From Bryobacterales bacterium (GTDB taxonomy: Bacteria > Acidobacteriota > Terriglobia > Bryobacterales > UBA6623), in contig JAPOOG010000079.1 of the NCBI GenBank assembly GCA_026713545.1, forward strand, positions 1 to 64,000: a stretch of DNA of 64,000 nucleotides, given 5' to 3'. Below, one piece after another: positions 42,282 to 51,120 of this stretch. Positions within the stretch are counted from its first letter, which is position 1. Every line of letters begins with the position of its first letter. A program made the translations under genes and the position numbers. The notes under the pieces were generated by a model. It searched no databases. It saw nothing but the letters and a program-made list of their open reading frames with translations, and was not told where the DNA came from.

Positions 42282-44170
42282 GGAGCCTGCCGCCCCCATG
42301 CGGCGGTGTCCGCGACCGGGTGGGTAGCGCCAGCGGACGTAGAGGGTGTTGAGCGGCGGTTCGCCCAATGAGTTCGCACTTTCTTGTCAAGGTGGCTCTT
42401 GATGACGTCGCGAACCATCGGGCCTGCCAGATAGCCATGTTCCCCATCTTCGAATAGAGCCGAAACAACCAGTTCGGGCTGTTCGCAGGGGGCGAAACCA
42501 ACGAACCAAGCCGCGTCCTTTAGTGCCGGATCATTGTTGCCTTCTTTAAACCGTGTCGAGGCTCGTTGGGCGGAACCGGTCTTTCCGCAGATGTCGTAGC
42601 CTGCGATGCGTGCGCGCCCACCGGTGCCGCCACCGTTGACAACGGCCCACAGTCCTTGCCGAATCGTTTTCAGGTGGCGTTGGTTCAATTCGATTTCAAT
42701 CGGGTCTGGAGGCTCGAACCGAGGACGTAGTTCCTGCAGGTCCTCATAAGCCACCAAATGCGGTCTGTGCCAGACGCCCCCCACCGCGATTCCGCCGATG
42801 GCAAAGGCCACCTGCAGCGGAGTCACCGTCAGCGCGCCCTGGCCGATGGCCACGGATATCGTTTCACCGCGGTACCACTTTTCGTGATAACGGCGTAGCT
42901 TCCATTTCTCTGAGGGCACGGTGCCGCCTTCTTCGTGGGGCAGGTCAATACCCGTTGGGCGTCCCAGACCGGCGAGTTCAGCATATTCCGCAATCCGATC
43001 GATGCCCAGCTTGTTCCCGAGGGTGTAGAAGTAAACATTGCATGACTGCGCCAAGGCTTGGCGCAGATCCACAGGACCGTGACCTTTCGCCAGGTGGCAG
43101 CGAAAATACCGTCTGTAGAACGGCGCGCCCCCCGAGCAGGAAACCATAAAATCCTCATCCAGCAAGCCTGTTTCTCCGCCGGCCAGCGCGACGATCGCCT
43201 TGAAAACCGATCCCGGAGCCACTTGGGCCTGTGTGGCCCGATTCAACATGAGTTCTTGCGGATCCTGCAGGATCTGACGCCAGTCGTCAGCACTGATACC
43301 CCCGACAAATTTATTCGGGTCATAAGTTGGTCGGCTGGCCAGAGCCAATACTTCACCGTTCCGGGGATCCAGAGCGACGATGGCGCCCTTTTTCCCTTCC
43401 AGAGCAAGCTCGGCAACCACTTGCAAGTCAAGGTCCAACGTAATCCGCAAACTGCGCCCGGCTTTGGGCTTGACCGTTCCGAACAGTGTTTGCTCGCGTC
43501 CCAGGCTATCGACTTCGATAAGACGGCGGCCGTCTGTGCCTGTCAAGATGTCGTTATACGAACGCTCGATACCAGCTTTCCCGATCTCCGCGCCGGGCTC
43601 GTAGAACATGAAGGTATCCTGATCAAGTTCCGCATCGCTGACTTCCCCGACATACCCGACAACGTGAGAAGCCAAACCACCCCTCGGATACAGGCGCCGG
43701 TGTGATCGGATCAACTCGAGTTCCGGCAACTGCGAGCGGTGAGCTTCCACGAAAGCCACTTCGGCATGGCTCAGATTCTCTTTGAGGATCACGGCCTGGT
43801 ACGCTGGCGTGTTCGATGTTTCGAGGCGTTTGAGGCTCGCGCCCAGGCGTTCGAACGGAATATTCAGCCCGCCCGCGATGATCCGGAGAAGCTCCGTATC
43901 GTGAGAAGCGCGTGATAGCAGGACTTTGTGACTCGGGCTGTTGTCAACGATGACACGGCCGTCCCGATCTAGGATTTTCCCCCGCGGAGCAAAGATTTGC
44001 AACGACTTGATGCGATTCCGATCAGCCCTTTCAACATAAATCTGGCGGGTCTGTACCTGAAGTTGCCAAAAGCCGGCAAGCAGCCAAAGAAAGGCCATCG
44101 CCATGACATATTGAAAGACGGCGATATAGACTTCACTCGCTTTGCGTGCGCTTTTTTGACTGGAGTTCAT
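42278..44170 (-). CDS. mrdA: Penicillin-binding protein 2
   Basis: About 630 residues. Transpeptidase of the elongasome, anchored by one N-terminal helix (FQYVMAMAFLWLLAGFW, residues 20-36). Active-site motifs are intact: SVFK (Ser322-Lys325), SCN (377-379) and KTG (531-533). A dimerisation domain (RGKILDRDGRVIVDNSP onward) precedes the transpeptidase domain. The frame begins GTG ATG; I use the ATG at 44170, which shares one base with the mreD stop codon (TGATG); GTG at 44173 is the alternative. The end overlaps the rodA start. With RodA it forms the core glycan synthase of rod-shaped cells. Confidence 0.97.
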   Translation of the reverse strand: MNSSQKSARKASEVYIAVFQYVMAMAFLWLLAGFWQLQVQTRQIYVERADRNRIKSLQIFAPRGKILDRDGRVIVDNSPSHKVLLSRASHDTELLRIIAGGLNIPFERLGASLKRLETSNTPAYQAVILKENLSHAEVAFVEAHRSQLPELELIRSHRRLYPRGGLASHVVGYVGEVSDAELDQDTFMFYEPGAEIGKAGIERSYNDILTGTDGRRLIEVDSLGREQTLFGTVKPKAGRSLRITLDLDLQVVAELALEGKKGAIVALDPRNGEVLALASRPTYDPNKFVGGISADDWRQILQDPQELMLNRATQAQVAPGSVFKAIVALAGGETGLLDEDFMVSCSGGAPFYRRYFRCHLAKGHGPVDLRQALAQSCNVYFYTLGNKLGIDRIAEYAELAGLGRPTGIDLPHEEGGTVPSEKWKLRRYHEKWYRGETISVAIGQGALTVTPLQVAFAIGGIAVGGVWHRPHLVAYEDLQELRPRFEPPDPIEIELNQRHLKTIRQGLWAVVNGGGTGGRARIAGYDICGKTGSAQRASTRFKEGNNDPALKDAAWFVGFAPCEQPELVVSALFEDGEHGYLAGPMVRDVIKSHLDKKVRTHWANRRSTPSTSAGATHPVADTAAWGRQAP

Positions 44171-44721
44171 CACGCTCTCTTGAGGCGGTCGATCAAAGGA
44201 AACAGCAGCAGAGCCAAACCTGCGTAGGCCGCAGACATCACCAATGTTCGAGCGGGATCGAAAGAGACGTTAATTCCTAATAGCACCGTTTGCATCACCC
44301 AGAAGAGCAAATGGTGGATCAAGAAGAAGAGCGCCGCCAGAATACCTCGAATGCCAGGGTAGTCAATCTCTACGATTCGACTCATCGAGGCGGCCAGATA
44401 GCCGATGACCGTCTTGATAATACCAAACCCACCAATCGGGCCATGGGAAAGGGCGTCCTGCGCAAGACCGATTGCCGCACCTATCAAAATCCCGCGTGGT
44501 ACGTTCCTTTCGGTCAGTGCAAGATACACCGCGATCAGCAGAGGCAGGTCGAAAGCACCCGCCCAACTCACATATCGAGGCAGGAAGCTCTGCGCGGCGA
44601 AACTTACGATGACGACGCCAATCGAACCGACGGGCCCAAGCTTCTCCAGGGGGCGGCGGCGTAGGGGGGTGTTGCCGATTGGCTGCGAACGGATACTGCT
44701 AGGGATTAGGATCCGCGCCAT
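44170..44721 (-). CDS. mreD: Rod-shape protein MreD
   Basis: 183 residues from the ATG at 44721 (MARILIPSSIRSQ); the open frame runs back to 44823 inside mreC but lacks support. Five or six hydrophobic segments (for example PVGSIGVVIVSFAAQSFLPRYVSW, LPLLIAVYLALTERNVPRGILIGAAIGLAQDALSHGPIGGFGIIKTVIGYL) match MreD, including the DALSHGPIGGFGI signature loop. Inner-membrane part of the elongasome. Start overlaps the mreC end by 23 bases; its stop overlaps the mrdA start. Confidence 0.93.
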   Translation of the reverse strand: MARILIPSSIRSQPIGNTPLRRRPLEKLGPVGSIGVVIVSFAAQSFLPRYVSWAGAFDLPLLIAVYLALTERNVPRGILIGAAIGLAQDALSHGPIGGFGIIKTVIGYLAASMSRIVEIDYPGIRGILAALFFLIHHLLFWVMQTVLLGINVSFDPARTLVMSAAYAGLALLLFPLIDRLKRA

Positions 44722-45961
44722 TCGCGTCCTCTGCGCCGTTGTCCGATGTCCCTTCCATACGGCTCGCAGCCAGGGCTTCTGTCGCCACTGGGGTGTGAGC
44801 GGCGGTGGGTGTTGCCGGCTCAACTGCGGCTGGGGATGGCGTCGACGCTGACGCAGCGGTCCGCAACAGATTGAAATCCGGAGGAGGCGTTTGCAGGTTT
44901 CCTTCTCCGTATCGATGCTGTTGGGCGGCTCCGAGCGCCCGATACGTCTCCATCAGAGCGTCTGCCTCGGTTTGCGTCGGAATCAGCCTGTCTGTCCCGG
45001 ATTCAGTCGTTGCCGTCGCATGCGACGTTTTCTCCACCAGTCCAATTCCCTCCAGTGGTCGAGGTGATGACAGAGCATCCGATGCAGCCATCGGCATCGG
45101 CATCATCGCTTCCGGGGGTTGGGGCGTCGTGAAACTCGGCAAGTTCTGATGCACTCCCACCGTCACCACAAGCACTTCCTCAAGGCGATTCAGCGCTGCA
45201 AACGGACGCATGTGGATCTCCTGATAGTCCGAGACAGCTCCTACGCGAGTAACCTCTCCGACGGGCAGCCCTTTGGGGAAGATGCGATCCTCGCCCGACG
45301 TGTATACTGCTTCTCCGACTGCAACCTCGACTTCGGCGTCGATATATTCGAGTCGGCACTCCGATCCGCCTGTCCCTTTTACAATCCCTCGAGCGCGCGA
45401 GTTTTTCAGCAGAACACCGACACCCGAATCCACGTCACTGATCAACAGCACGAGTGAAGAACTTCCATAGGCCCCCTGAACTTTTCCGACAACCCCGTCC
45501 GCCGTGACGACCGCCATTCCCGGCTTGATCCCGGCGTTCCGACCTTTGTCCACGATGATCTCGCGGGCGGTAGGGTTCATACCCATCCCGATCACGCTCG
45601 CCAGGACCGTCTCGGACGATATATGTTTCTGATAGGCGAGTACCTCCTCCTCACGTGAAAACCGAGCCAGCGCACGGTGCAACTGTTGTTTCTCGAGTCT
45701 CAGCCGTTCGTTTTTCGTCTTGAGTTCTTTATTCTCGTCTCGTATTTCCTGCAGCCAGACGTACTCATTCCATAACGAACCGAAGATCCCCGCGCCACCG
45801 CTCAAGATTCGTTCGATGGGAGTAATCAGAGCGCTAGTCCAGACGCGTGCTAAGCGAACATCCTCACCCGTCTTGACCTGGTAGCCCAATAGAACGAACT
45901 GCACAAACAGCACGGCCGCCAGCAGCGAGGCATTTCGATAGCGTGCGACAAACTCCTTCAT
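44699..45961 (-). CDS. mreC: Rod-shape protein MreC
   Basis: 420 residues. Periplasmic scaffold of the elongasome, anchored by an N-terminal helix (NASLLAAVLFVQFVLLGYQV). A coiled coil (LQEIRDENKELKTKNERLRLEKQQLHRALARFSREEEVLAY) precedes the beta domains (LASVIGMGMNPTAREIIVDKGRNAGIKPGMAVVTADGVVGKVQ; SSLVLLISDVDSGVGVLLKNSRARGIVKGTG; GLPVGEVTRV). After about residue 290 there is a 130-residue Ala/Thr/Pro-rich tail with no structure visible. Lies 9 bases after mreB. Confidence 0.95.
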   Translation of the reverse strand: MKEFVARYRNASLLAAVLFVQFVLLGYQVKTGEDVRLARVWTSALITPIERILSGGAGIFGSLWNEYVWLQEIRDENKELKTKNERLRLEKQQLHRALARFSREEEVLAYQKHISSETVLASVIGMGMNPTAREIIVDKGRNAGIKPGMAVVTADGVVGKVQGAYGSSSLVLLISDVDSGVGVLLKNSRARGIVKGTGGSECRLEYIDAEVEVAVGEAVYTSGEDRIFPKGLPVGEVTRVGAVSDYQEIHMRPFAALNRLEEVLVVTVGVHQNLPSFTTPQPPEAMMPMPMAASDALSSPRPLEGIGLVEKTSHATATTESGTDRLIPTQTEADALMETYRALGAAQQHRYGEGNLQTPPPDFNLLRTAASASTPSPAAVEPATPTAAHTPVATEALAASRMEGTSDNGAEDANGADPNP

Positions 45962-45970
45962 ACCGAAGGC

Positions 45971-46996
45971 TTATTCCAGTGAGATACGGCCGAGCAGCCG
46001 GAAGTCACTCAGCATCCGGCCAGTCCCCAACACCACCGAAGCGAGAGGATCTTCTGCTATGGATACCGGTAGCCCTGTCTCCTCGCGGATGCGCACATCC
46101 AAGTTTCGCAACAGCGCCCCGCCGCCAGTGAGAACGATGCCACAGTCACTGATGTCCGCACTCAGTTCGGGAGGAGTCCTTTCCAGGGCGACGCGAATCG
46201 CGTTCACGATCGTGTCGACGCAGTCGGAAAGCGCCTCGCGGATCTCGCTGTTATTCACCACTACCATGCGAGGAACGCCTTCAATCAAGTGGCGGCCCTT
46301 GACCTCCATGCTGATCGGCTGATCGAGCTTGTAAGCAGAACCGACCTGGATCTTGATTTGTTCCGCGGTCCTCTCGCCGATCAACAAGTTGTACTTCCGC
46401 TTAAGGTAACTGATGATTGCCTCATCCATCTCGTTGCCGGCGACACGGACAGAGCGTGAATAGACAATCCCCGACATGGAAATAACAGCTACGTCCGTGG
46501 TGCCGCCACCGATGTCGACGACCATATTGCCCGACGGTTCCGTTATTGGCAGACCCGCTCCGATCGCCGCCACCATTGCTTGCTCCACCAAGTGCACCTC
46601 GCTGGCATGAGCGCGGTAAGCGGAATCAATCACCGCGCGGTTCTCAACGGGCGTAATTTCGCTCGGAACACCGATCACGATGCGAGGATGCACAAGCACC
46701 TTGCGGTTGTGAGATTTCTGAATGAAGTACGACAACATCTTCTCGGTGTGGCGGAAGTCCGCGATCACGCCGTCTTTCATAGGCCGGATCGCAACGATGT
46801 TTCCCGGTGTCCTTCCAACCATCTCTTTGGCTTCCTTGCCCACCGCTTCTACATCGTTCGTCGATTTGTTGATGGCGACAATCGAAGGCTCATTCGCGAC
46901 GATGCCTTTGCCACGAGCAAAGACCAGCGTATTGGCTGTCCCCAAATCGATCGCCAAGTCACGCGAAAAAAGGCTCAAAATGGACCTGAGTTTCAT
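45971..46996 (-). CDS. mreB: Rod-shape actin homologue MreB
   Basis: 341 residues. Actin-like ATPase that positions wall synthesis. Phosphate 1 loop LAIDLGTANTLVFARGKGIVANEPSIVA, connecting RPMKDGVIADF, phosphate 2 MVVDIGGGTTDVAVISMSGIV, and VLTGGGALLRNLD are present. Its ATG overlaps the stop of an upstream 70-codon ORF (ATGA). Heads the mreBCD-mrdA-rodA series. Confidence 0.98.
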   Translation of the reverse strand: MKLRSILSLFSRDLAIDLGTANTLVFARGKGIVANEPSIVAINKSTNDVEAVGKEAKEMVGRTPGNIVAIRPMKDGVIADFRHTEKMLSYFIQKSHNRKVLVHPRIVIGVPSEITPVENRAVIDSAYRAHASEVHLVEQAMVAAIGAGLPITEPSGNMVVDIGGGTTDVAVISMSGIVYSRSVRVAGNEMDEAIISYLKRKYNLLIGERTAEQIKIQVGSAYKLDQPISMEVKGRHLIEGVPRMVVVNNSEIREALSDCVDTIVNAIRVALERTPPELSADISDCGIVLTGGGALLRNLDVRIREETGLPVSIAEDPLASVVLGTGRMLSDFRLLGRISLE

Positions 46997-47202
46997 CGCG
47001 GTGACACTTCCATTCTCTTCATTTCATGCAGTGTTGACTCCCGCCGCAACGGTGCGCTTCCACGGATAAGGATCAGATAGGGTCCGTGGAGCCAATGCCT
47101 CACCAGAGGCAACTGCCTAATCAGTGTAGCGGGAAGCTGGCTGTCGTGGCACTCGAAACTGTTGAAGGCGAAACATTTCGACGGTTCTTCCGCCCGGAAC
47201 AT
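46993..47202 (-). CDS. Small ORF coupled between tsaB and mreB
   Basis: About 70 codons (GTG ATG start at 47205-47200; ATGTTCCGG reading from 47202). Unrecognised, with no hits I can name: MFRAEEPSKCFAFNSFECHDSQ, then LPATLIRQLPLVRHWLHGPYLILIRG and a basic end. Its start overlaps the tsaB stop and its stop overlaps the mreB start (CGATGA), so ribosomes could pass through all three. That double overlap is the main reason to list it; amino acid composition is not strongly protein-like. It could also be a chance frame. Confidence 0.4.
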   Translation of the reverse strand: MFRAEEPSKCFAFNSFECHDSQLPATLIRQLPLVRHWLHGPYLILIRGSAPLRRESTLHEMKRMEVSPR

Positions 47203-47894
47203 CACTGTGGAGGCCTCCAGTTCAGCTCTGCGTCCGGTCTCCTCACATAGTTGGCGTTGAGTTCCAACGGATCGAGTACTTCGCCGGAGACCATCAGGCG
47301 TGCTGCGATGCGGCCCACCCCCACAGCGAGAGGTGCCTTCAGGATCATCTGCCTCGCGGAACCTGACGAGCTTCGCCGCGCGGCACGGAGAGGGGCCGCC
47401 CCATTCTCAGTGAACAGACCGGCATCGCATGACAGGAATGTGACTTCACGCCGCCCAACGAGCTCGACGAATGCGGGCCACGGCGTAACCATTTCATCGA
47501 CCACTGCATGTCCCTGAGCGTCATAGACTGCTGCGTAGACTTCGCCCCGTCGGGCATCCATCAGAGGTGCGCGAAAGCCCCCCTCACCCAGTTCTGCCAT
47601 CGCTTGCAGGTTGGATACACCGACGACTTTCTTACGATTTACTTCCGCAAGTGATTTAACGGCAGTCAGACCGATTCGAATCCCAGTAAATGAGCCCGGT
47701 CCCGAAGCGGATGCGTAGCAGTCGACTTCCGCCAGCGATACTTTGTTCTTTTCCAGTAGCTCACGTATCTCCGGATACAGCTTTGCAGCGAATCCGTCAG
47801 GCGCCGAAACGACCCGAGCTTCCATCACCTCACCGTTGTGCAGAAGCGCAAGACCGCCCCGACGGCTTGTGGTGTCAAGGGCGAGGATAATCAT
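47202..47894 (-). CDS. tsaB: tRNA N6-threonylcarbamoyladenosine biosynthesis protein TsaB
   Basis: 230 residues. Pseudo-enzyme partner of TsaD in making the t6A modification of ANN-decoding tRNAs. It starts MIILALDTTSRRGGLALLHNGEV, and carries LAEVDCYASASGPGSFTGIRIGLTAVKSLAEVNRKKVVGVSNLQAMAEL, the YeaZ/TsaB signature, and PLMDARRGEVYAAVYD. It reads into the shape-gene cluster by overlapping the small ORF before mreB, so it may share the transcript. Confidence 0.95.
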   Translation of the reverse strand: MIILALDTTSRRGGLALLHNGEVMEARVVSAPDGFAAKLYPEIRELLEKNKVSLAEVDCYASASGPGSFTGIRIGLTAVKSLAEVNRKKVVGVSNLQAMAELGEGGFRAPLMDARRGEVYAAVYDAQGHAVVDEMVTPWPAFVELVGRREVTFLSCDAGLFTENGAAPLRAARRSSSGSARQMILKAPLAVGVGRIAARLMVSGEVLDPLELNANYVRRPDAELNWRPPQ

Positions 47895-47953
47895 TCAGGG
47901 CAGGGAATCGTTGAGAGGATAACCAAGCGAACTACAGCCGTTCCGCAGCTTCG

Positions 47954-49846
47954 TTACTCCTTCAACCTGAGCAGCTTGTACGTCCCAATCGATTCGTAGA
48001 GTCGTCGGAGTCCGTCCACGCCGATCAGGCGCACCTGAAACGTCATGGGATAGCGGTCTGTGATGTCTTTAGGGATGCGAAATTTTCCGAACTGCCCGGT
48101 GCCCAATATCCGGTAGCCCTTATTCGATCCCGGCGCCTCGGCTGCCCAGATCCAGCGCATACGCTTCACGGCGCGTGAGTCTTTCGTCAACGTCGCGTTG
48201 AACTCGTACTCCTCACCCGCCACGAGCGGCCCTGATTCAGGGAACTGGATTACGAATGGGACTTCTGAGGGCGTGCTCTCGATCTCCTTTGGTTTCGGAC
48301 GGCGCGACTCCAGGATGTACGACTTGTTCATTCCCTGTTTTTTGCCCTCCCGCCGCACGTAGAGTACCCAGTCGTGGGATGGGTCCGGCGGTCCTGAAGT
48401 GGTAAACCGCTCACCCTTGAGCTTGTCTTTCTCATGAACCCAAGTGCCGTCAATCGGATTGAACCAACTGATGTCGTATTTTCCTTTCGCCACGAGTAGT
48501 TCCACTTGGCGTGGCTTCTCGACATAGACCATGTACTCGATGCCTCGCATCGATTCGCTGCGGAACCTCGTCAGCTCCAGCGACATCGCCGGTCCTCCCG
48601 CCACCCTCGGATAGGTCTCGAGATCCCAATACCGAGTCTGAGTGAAGAAGTCATACAGGTGTGTCATCTGCCTTGCACCCGGCGAATCGGCGAAGCGTAC
48701 ATCTACGTCAAACCCGCGCCCACCATAAGTCCCCGTGTTTCCAAACGTCACGTACTGCCCGTTCATCGCAGCCCGCCAAAGCCGCCGCCGAAACTCCTCC
48801 GTATCTACGTGATGCCGGTGTGTTTTCCCCGCGCCGCTGTTCTCGTATCCGAGCTCTGCGTTCACGTGCGGCACAGGATACATCTCGTATTCCACCGCCG
48901 CCAAGTCCGCGCTCGACGATTGCTGCACGACGTAATCCATCCAGCCCTCTTCGAACAACGCAGCCGAGGTCGTCACCGCATGGGTTGATCGCGGATGCTT
49001 GTAGGGGTCCATCTTCGTGATGTAGCTGTAAATCTCGCGCAATAGCCGGGTGCCGTCTTCGTATTCCTCCCACTCCTGGACTCCCTGCCAAGTGATGTTC
49101 ATCGCCGCATAGCGCGCCACGAGATAGCGCACATACCGCTCGCGCTGCCTACGCTGAGGCAACAGCTCAGCCAACTGGTTCCGGTCGCCGGCGAGAAGAA
49201 GGTCGTATGTGATGCCTTTGCTGTTCATGTACGCCACGCGCCGATCGACTTCCCGGAAATACTCCGGTGACGGTCGGTCGGGATCAGCAAGAACCTTCTC
49301 GGCGCTCTCGTCGAAGCCGAGGACGAGCCCCCGCAGGTGATTGAACTTCTGCTCGGCCCGGACGTCGATCAGGCGGCGGAAGGTCTCCCAGGGGATCGTG
49401 GCGAACTTGTAGCACGTGTCGCCCATCCAGAAGTGCGCCGTTTCAGGTTGGTCGTATCGGAAGTAGCGGAGATTGAAGATGCGCACGAACCCCGGTGAGC
49501 GCGGCGGCAACGCGTTGAAGCTCGCCATCTTGAGGTTGAGGCTGTCGAGATTTGAAATCAGCCGAAAGTCCCAGCGCCCCTCATCGAGCGGCGAAAAGCG
49601 CAAACGAAACCTCCCGCCGCCGTCCCAAAACGCTGGTATCACGTACGTTGTGCCTTTTTTCGGTGACCGAAACTCCGCCCGCAACTCCACGCTCACGTAC
49701 GGATTCGGATGAGTCTCAACCTCCGCTGCCGACAACGCCATCGAAATCTCGCAAGGCTCATAAACCGGCACGCTGTCGCACACCTCGATCGCGGAAGCCT
49801 TCGCCGCGAACAGCAGCAAAGAGAGTACAAGAGTTGCTTGTCGCAT
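47954..49846 (-). CDS. Secreted putative glycoside hydrolase (DUF5060 + DUF4038-like)
   Basis: 630 residues from the ATG at 49846 (an in-frame TTG lies just before it). A signal peptide (ATLVLSLLLFAAKASA) is followed by a DUF5060-type beta domain (about 25-110; VYEPCEISMALSAAEVETHPNPYVSVELRAEF, PAFWDGGGRFRLRFSPLDEGRWDFRLIS). The centre is a TIM-barrel-like domain of the DUF4038 type: FWMGDTCYKFATIPWETFRRLIDVRAEQKFNHLRGLV, NITWQGVQEWEEYEDG (likely acid/base Glu), and a DLAAVEYEMYPVPHVNAELGYENSG stretch. The C-terminus is a beta domain with a DUF5060-like pattern. Such proteins attack plant or microbial glycans; the substrate is unknown. Confidence 0.78.
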   Translation of the reverse strand: MRQATLVLSLLLFAAKASAIEVCDSVPVYEPCEISMALSAAEVETHPNPYVSVELRAEFRSPKKGTTYVIPAFWDGGGRFRLRFSPLDEGRWDFRLISNLDSLNLKMASFNALPPRSPGFVRIFNLRYFRYDQPETAHFWMGDTCYKFATIPWETFRRLIDVRAEQKFNHLRGLVLGFDESAEKVLADPDRPSPEYFREVDRRVAYMNSKGITYDLLLAGDRNQLAELLPQRRQRERYVRYLVARYAAMNITWQGVQEWEEYEDGTRLLREIYSYITKMDPYKHPRSTHAVTTSAALFEEGWMDYVVQQSSSADLAAVEYEMYPVPHVNAELGYENSGAGKTHRHHVDTEEFRRRLWRAAMNGQYVTFGNTGTYGGRGFDVDVRFADSPGARQMTHLYDFFTQTRYWDLETYPRVAGGPAMSLELTRFRSESMRGIEYMVYVEKPRQVELLVAKGKYDISWFNPIDGTWVHEKDKLKGERFTTSGPPDPSHDWVLYVRREGKKQGMNKSYILESRRPKPKEIESTPSEVPFVIQFPESGPLVAGEEYEFNATLTKDSRAVKRMRWIWAAEAPGSNKGYRILGTGQFGKFRIPKDITDRYPMTFQVRLIGVDGLRRLYESIGTYKLLRLKE

Positions 49847-50327
49847 CAATAGCTAATGATACCCAGACGTATCGGATACCTGCCCCTTCCGCTCAAATCG
49901 TGCCGACCGCTCAGAAGAGCCCCGTTGAGCCACATGGAACATCATGCGTCAGTCTTCAATGAGGATTGCAACCGAGATGTGGAAGCACTCACCGGCCTCG
50001 ATGTCTGCTGTGCGCGATACCTGATTTGCGACAAAAAATGCAAACGCAATGCTCTGCGGACGACCTTTCAGGATCTGGCGTATGTGCAGAGATCAGGCCC
50101 GCGCCGGTGTTCTGCGCTTGATCTGCACGGCGTGAGAAGGGCAGAAACCCGGGTCGATCTGCTCCGAAGAACGACCCGGACGACCACATAATTCCGTCGT
50201 CCAAAGAGCTATGGGCTGCTGCCGGCCCTCGGTGCAGCGACACGGAGCGTTGTTGTTGAAGCGCCCACATGTTGCTTATGCGGCTTCAGGCAGCGTAACG
50301 CCGCTCGCGTGACTTTTCCACGGGCGG
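49847..50327. other. Intergenic before glycoside hydrolase gene
   Basis: 481 bp between the hydrolase start and the aldolase end. No gene or structured element was recognised; the promoter of the hydrolase gene should be here. Confidence 0.4.
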
Positions 50328-51113
50328 TTATTCTTCCACTATTTTCCGCAGTTCCTCTCCCTTTTGCCTCCAAGTCCGATACAGCAGCATGATGTCCGTT
50401 GAAATGCAGAAATGCTTGACACCGAGATCCAGATAGTACTTCGCCTGATCCGGTGATTCGATTTCCGCCCGCGGCGCGATCCCGTTCTTCAATGCTGCTG
50501 CGATTACTTTCTTCTCGATCTCTTTGATGTCCGGGGTGAACCATTCTCCCGGCCTCCCGATGCTCATCGAGTAGTCTGCCGGTCCCCACTGCACCATGTC
50601 GATTCCCGGCACCGCCAGCACTTCGTCGAGGCTCTCTACTGCTGTCTTCTTCTCGATCATCAGAGCTACAACGATATCGCGCAGAGCATCGACGTAATTC
50701 TGCGTGCCGCCGTATAGCATGTAAGTGAACCGCCGCGTCGCCACGCCGTGCGTTCCTTGATCCTCTGGCGTTTCGGGCCGCACCGCTCGTACGCACTCCT
50801 TCACATCTGCCGACTTCCGGCAATCGGCGAACAGCACGCTCTGAAACCCCGCCCCGATCGCCCGCTGAGCAAGGAACTTGCGTGGCTGCTGATCCACTTT
50901 GATCATCGACGACATGCCGTGCAACTCTGCCGCACGGCAGATATTCTCCAGCGCATACAGGTCGAAAGGCGCGTATTCCGACACGAACTCGATGTAGTCG
51001 AACATGCCTGTGTGTCCGGCTATTTCGACAACCGACGGCCAACTGCTGTGAATATGTGTCGCGATCGTTGGTTTGTCGTTCTTGAGAAGTTCTCTGAGCT
51101 TATTCGGTCTCAT
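50328..51113 (-). CDS. HpcH/HpaI-family class II aldolase/citrate lyase
   Basis: 261 residues. Metal-dependent aldolases of this family cleave 2-keto-3-deoxy or 4-hydroxy-2-oxo acids to pyruvate and an aldehyde. Visible are THIHSSWPSVVEIAGHTGMFDYIEFVSEYAPFD (catalytic region), SSMIKVDQQPRKFLAQRAIGAGFQSVLFADCRK, a metal-binding Glu in VALMIEKKTAVESLDEVL, and GIDMVQWGPADYSMSIGRPGEW. It lies 7 bases downstream of the MDR dehydrogenase gene on the same strand, so the two form an operon; the dehydrogenase may feed it an oxo-acid substrate. Confidence 0.9.
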   Translation of the reverse strand: MRPNKLRELLKNDKPTIATHIHSSWPSVVEIAGHTGMFDYIEFVSEYAPFDLYALENICRAAELHGMSSMIKVDQQPRKFLAQRAIGAGFQSVLFADCRKSADVKECVRAVRPETPEDQGTHGVATRRFTYMLYGGTQNYVDALRDIVVALMIEKKTAVESLDEVLAVPGIDMVQWGPADYSMSIGRPGEWFTPDIKEIEKKVIAAALKNGIAPRAEIESPDQAKYYLDLGVKHFCISTDIMLLYRTWRQKGEELRKIVEE

Positions 51114-51120
51114 GTTTTCT

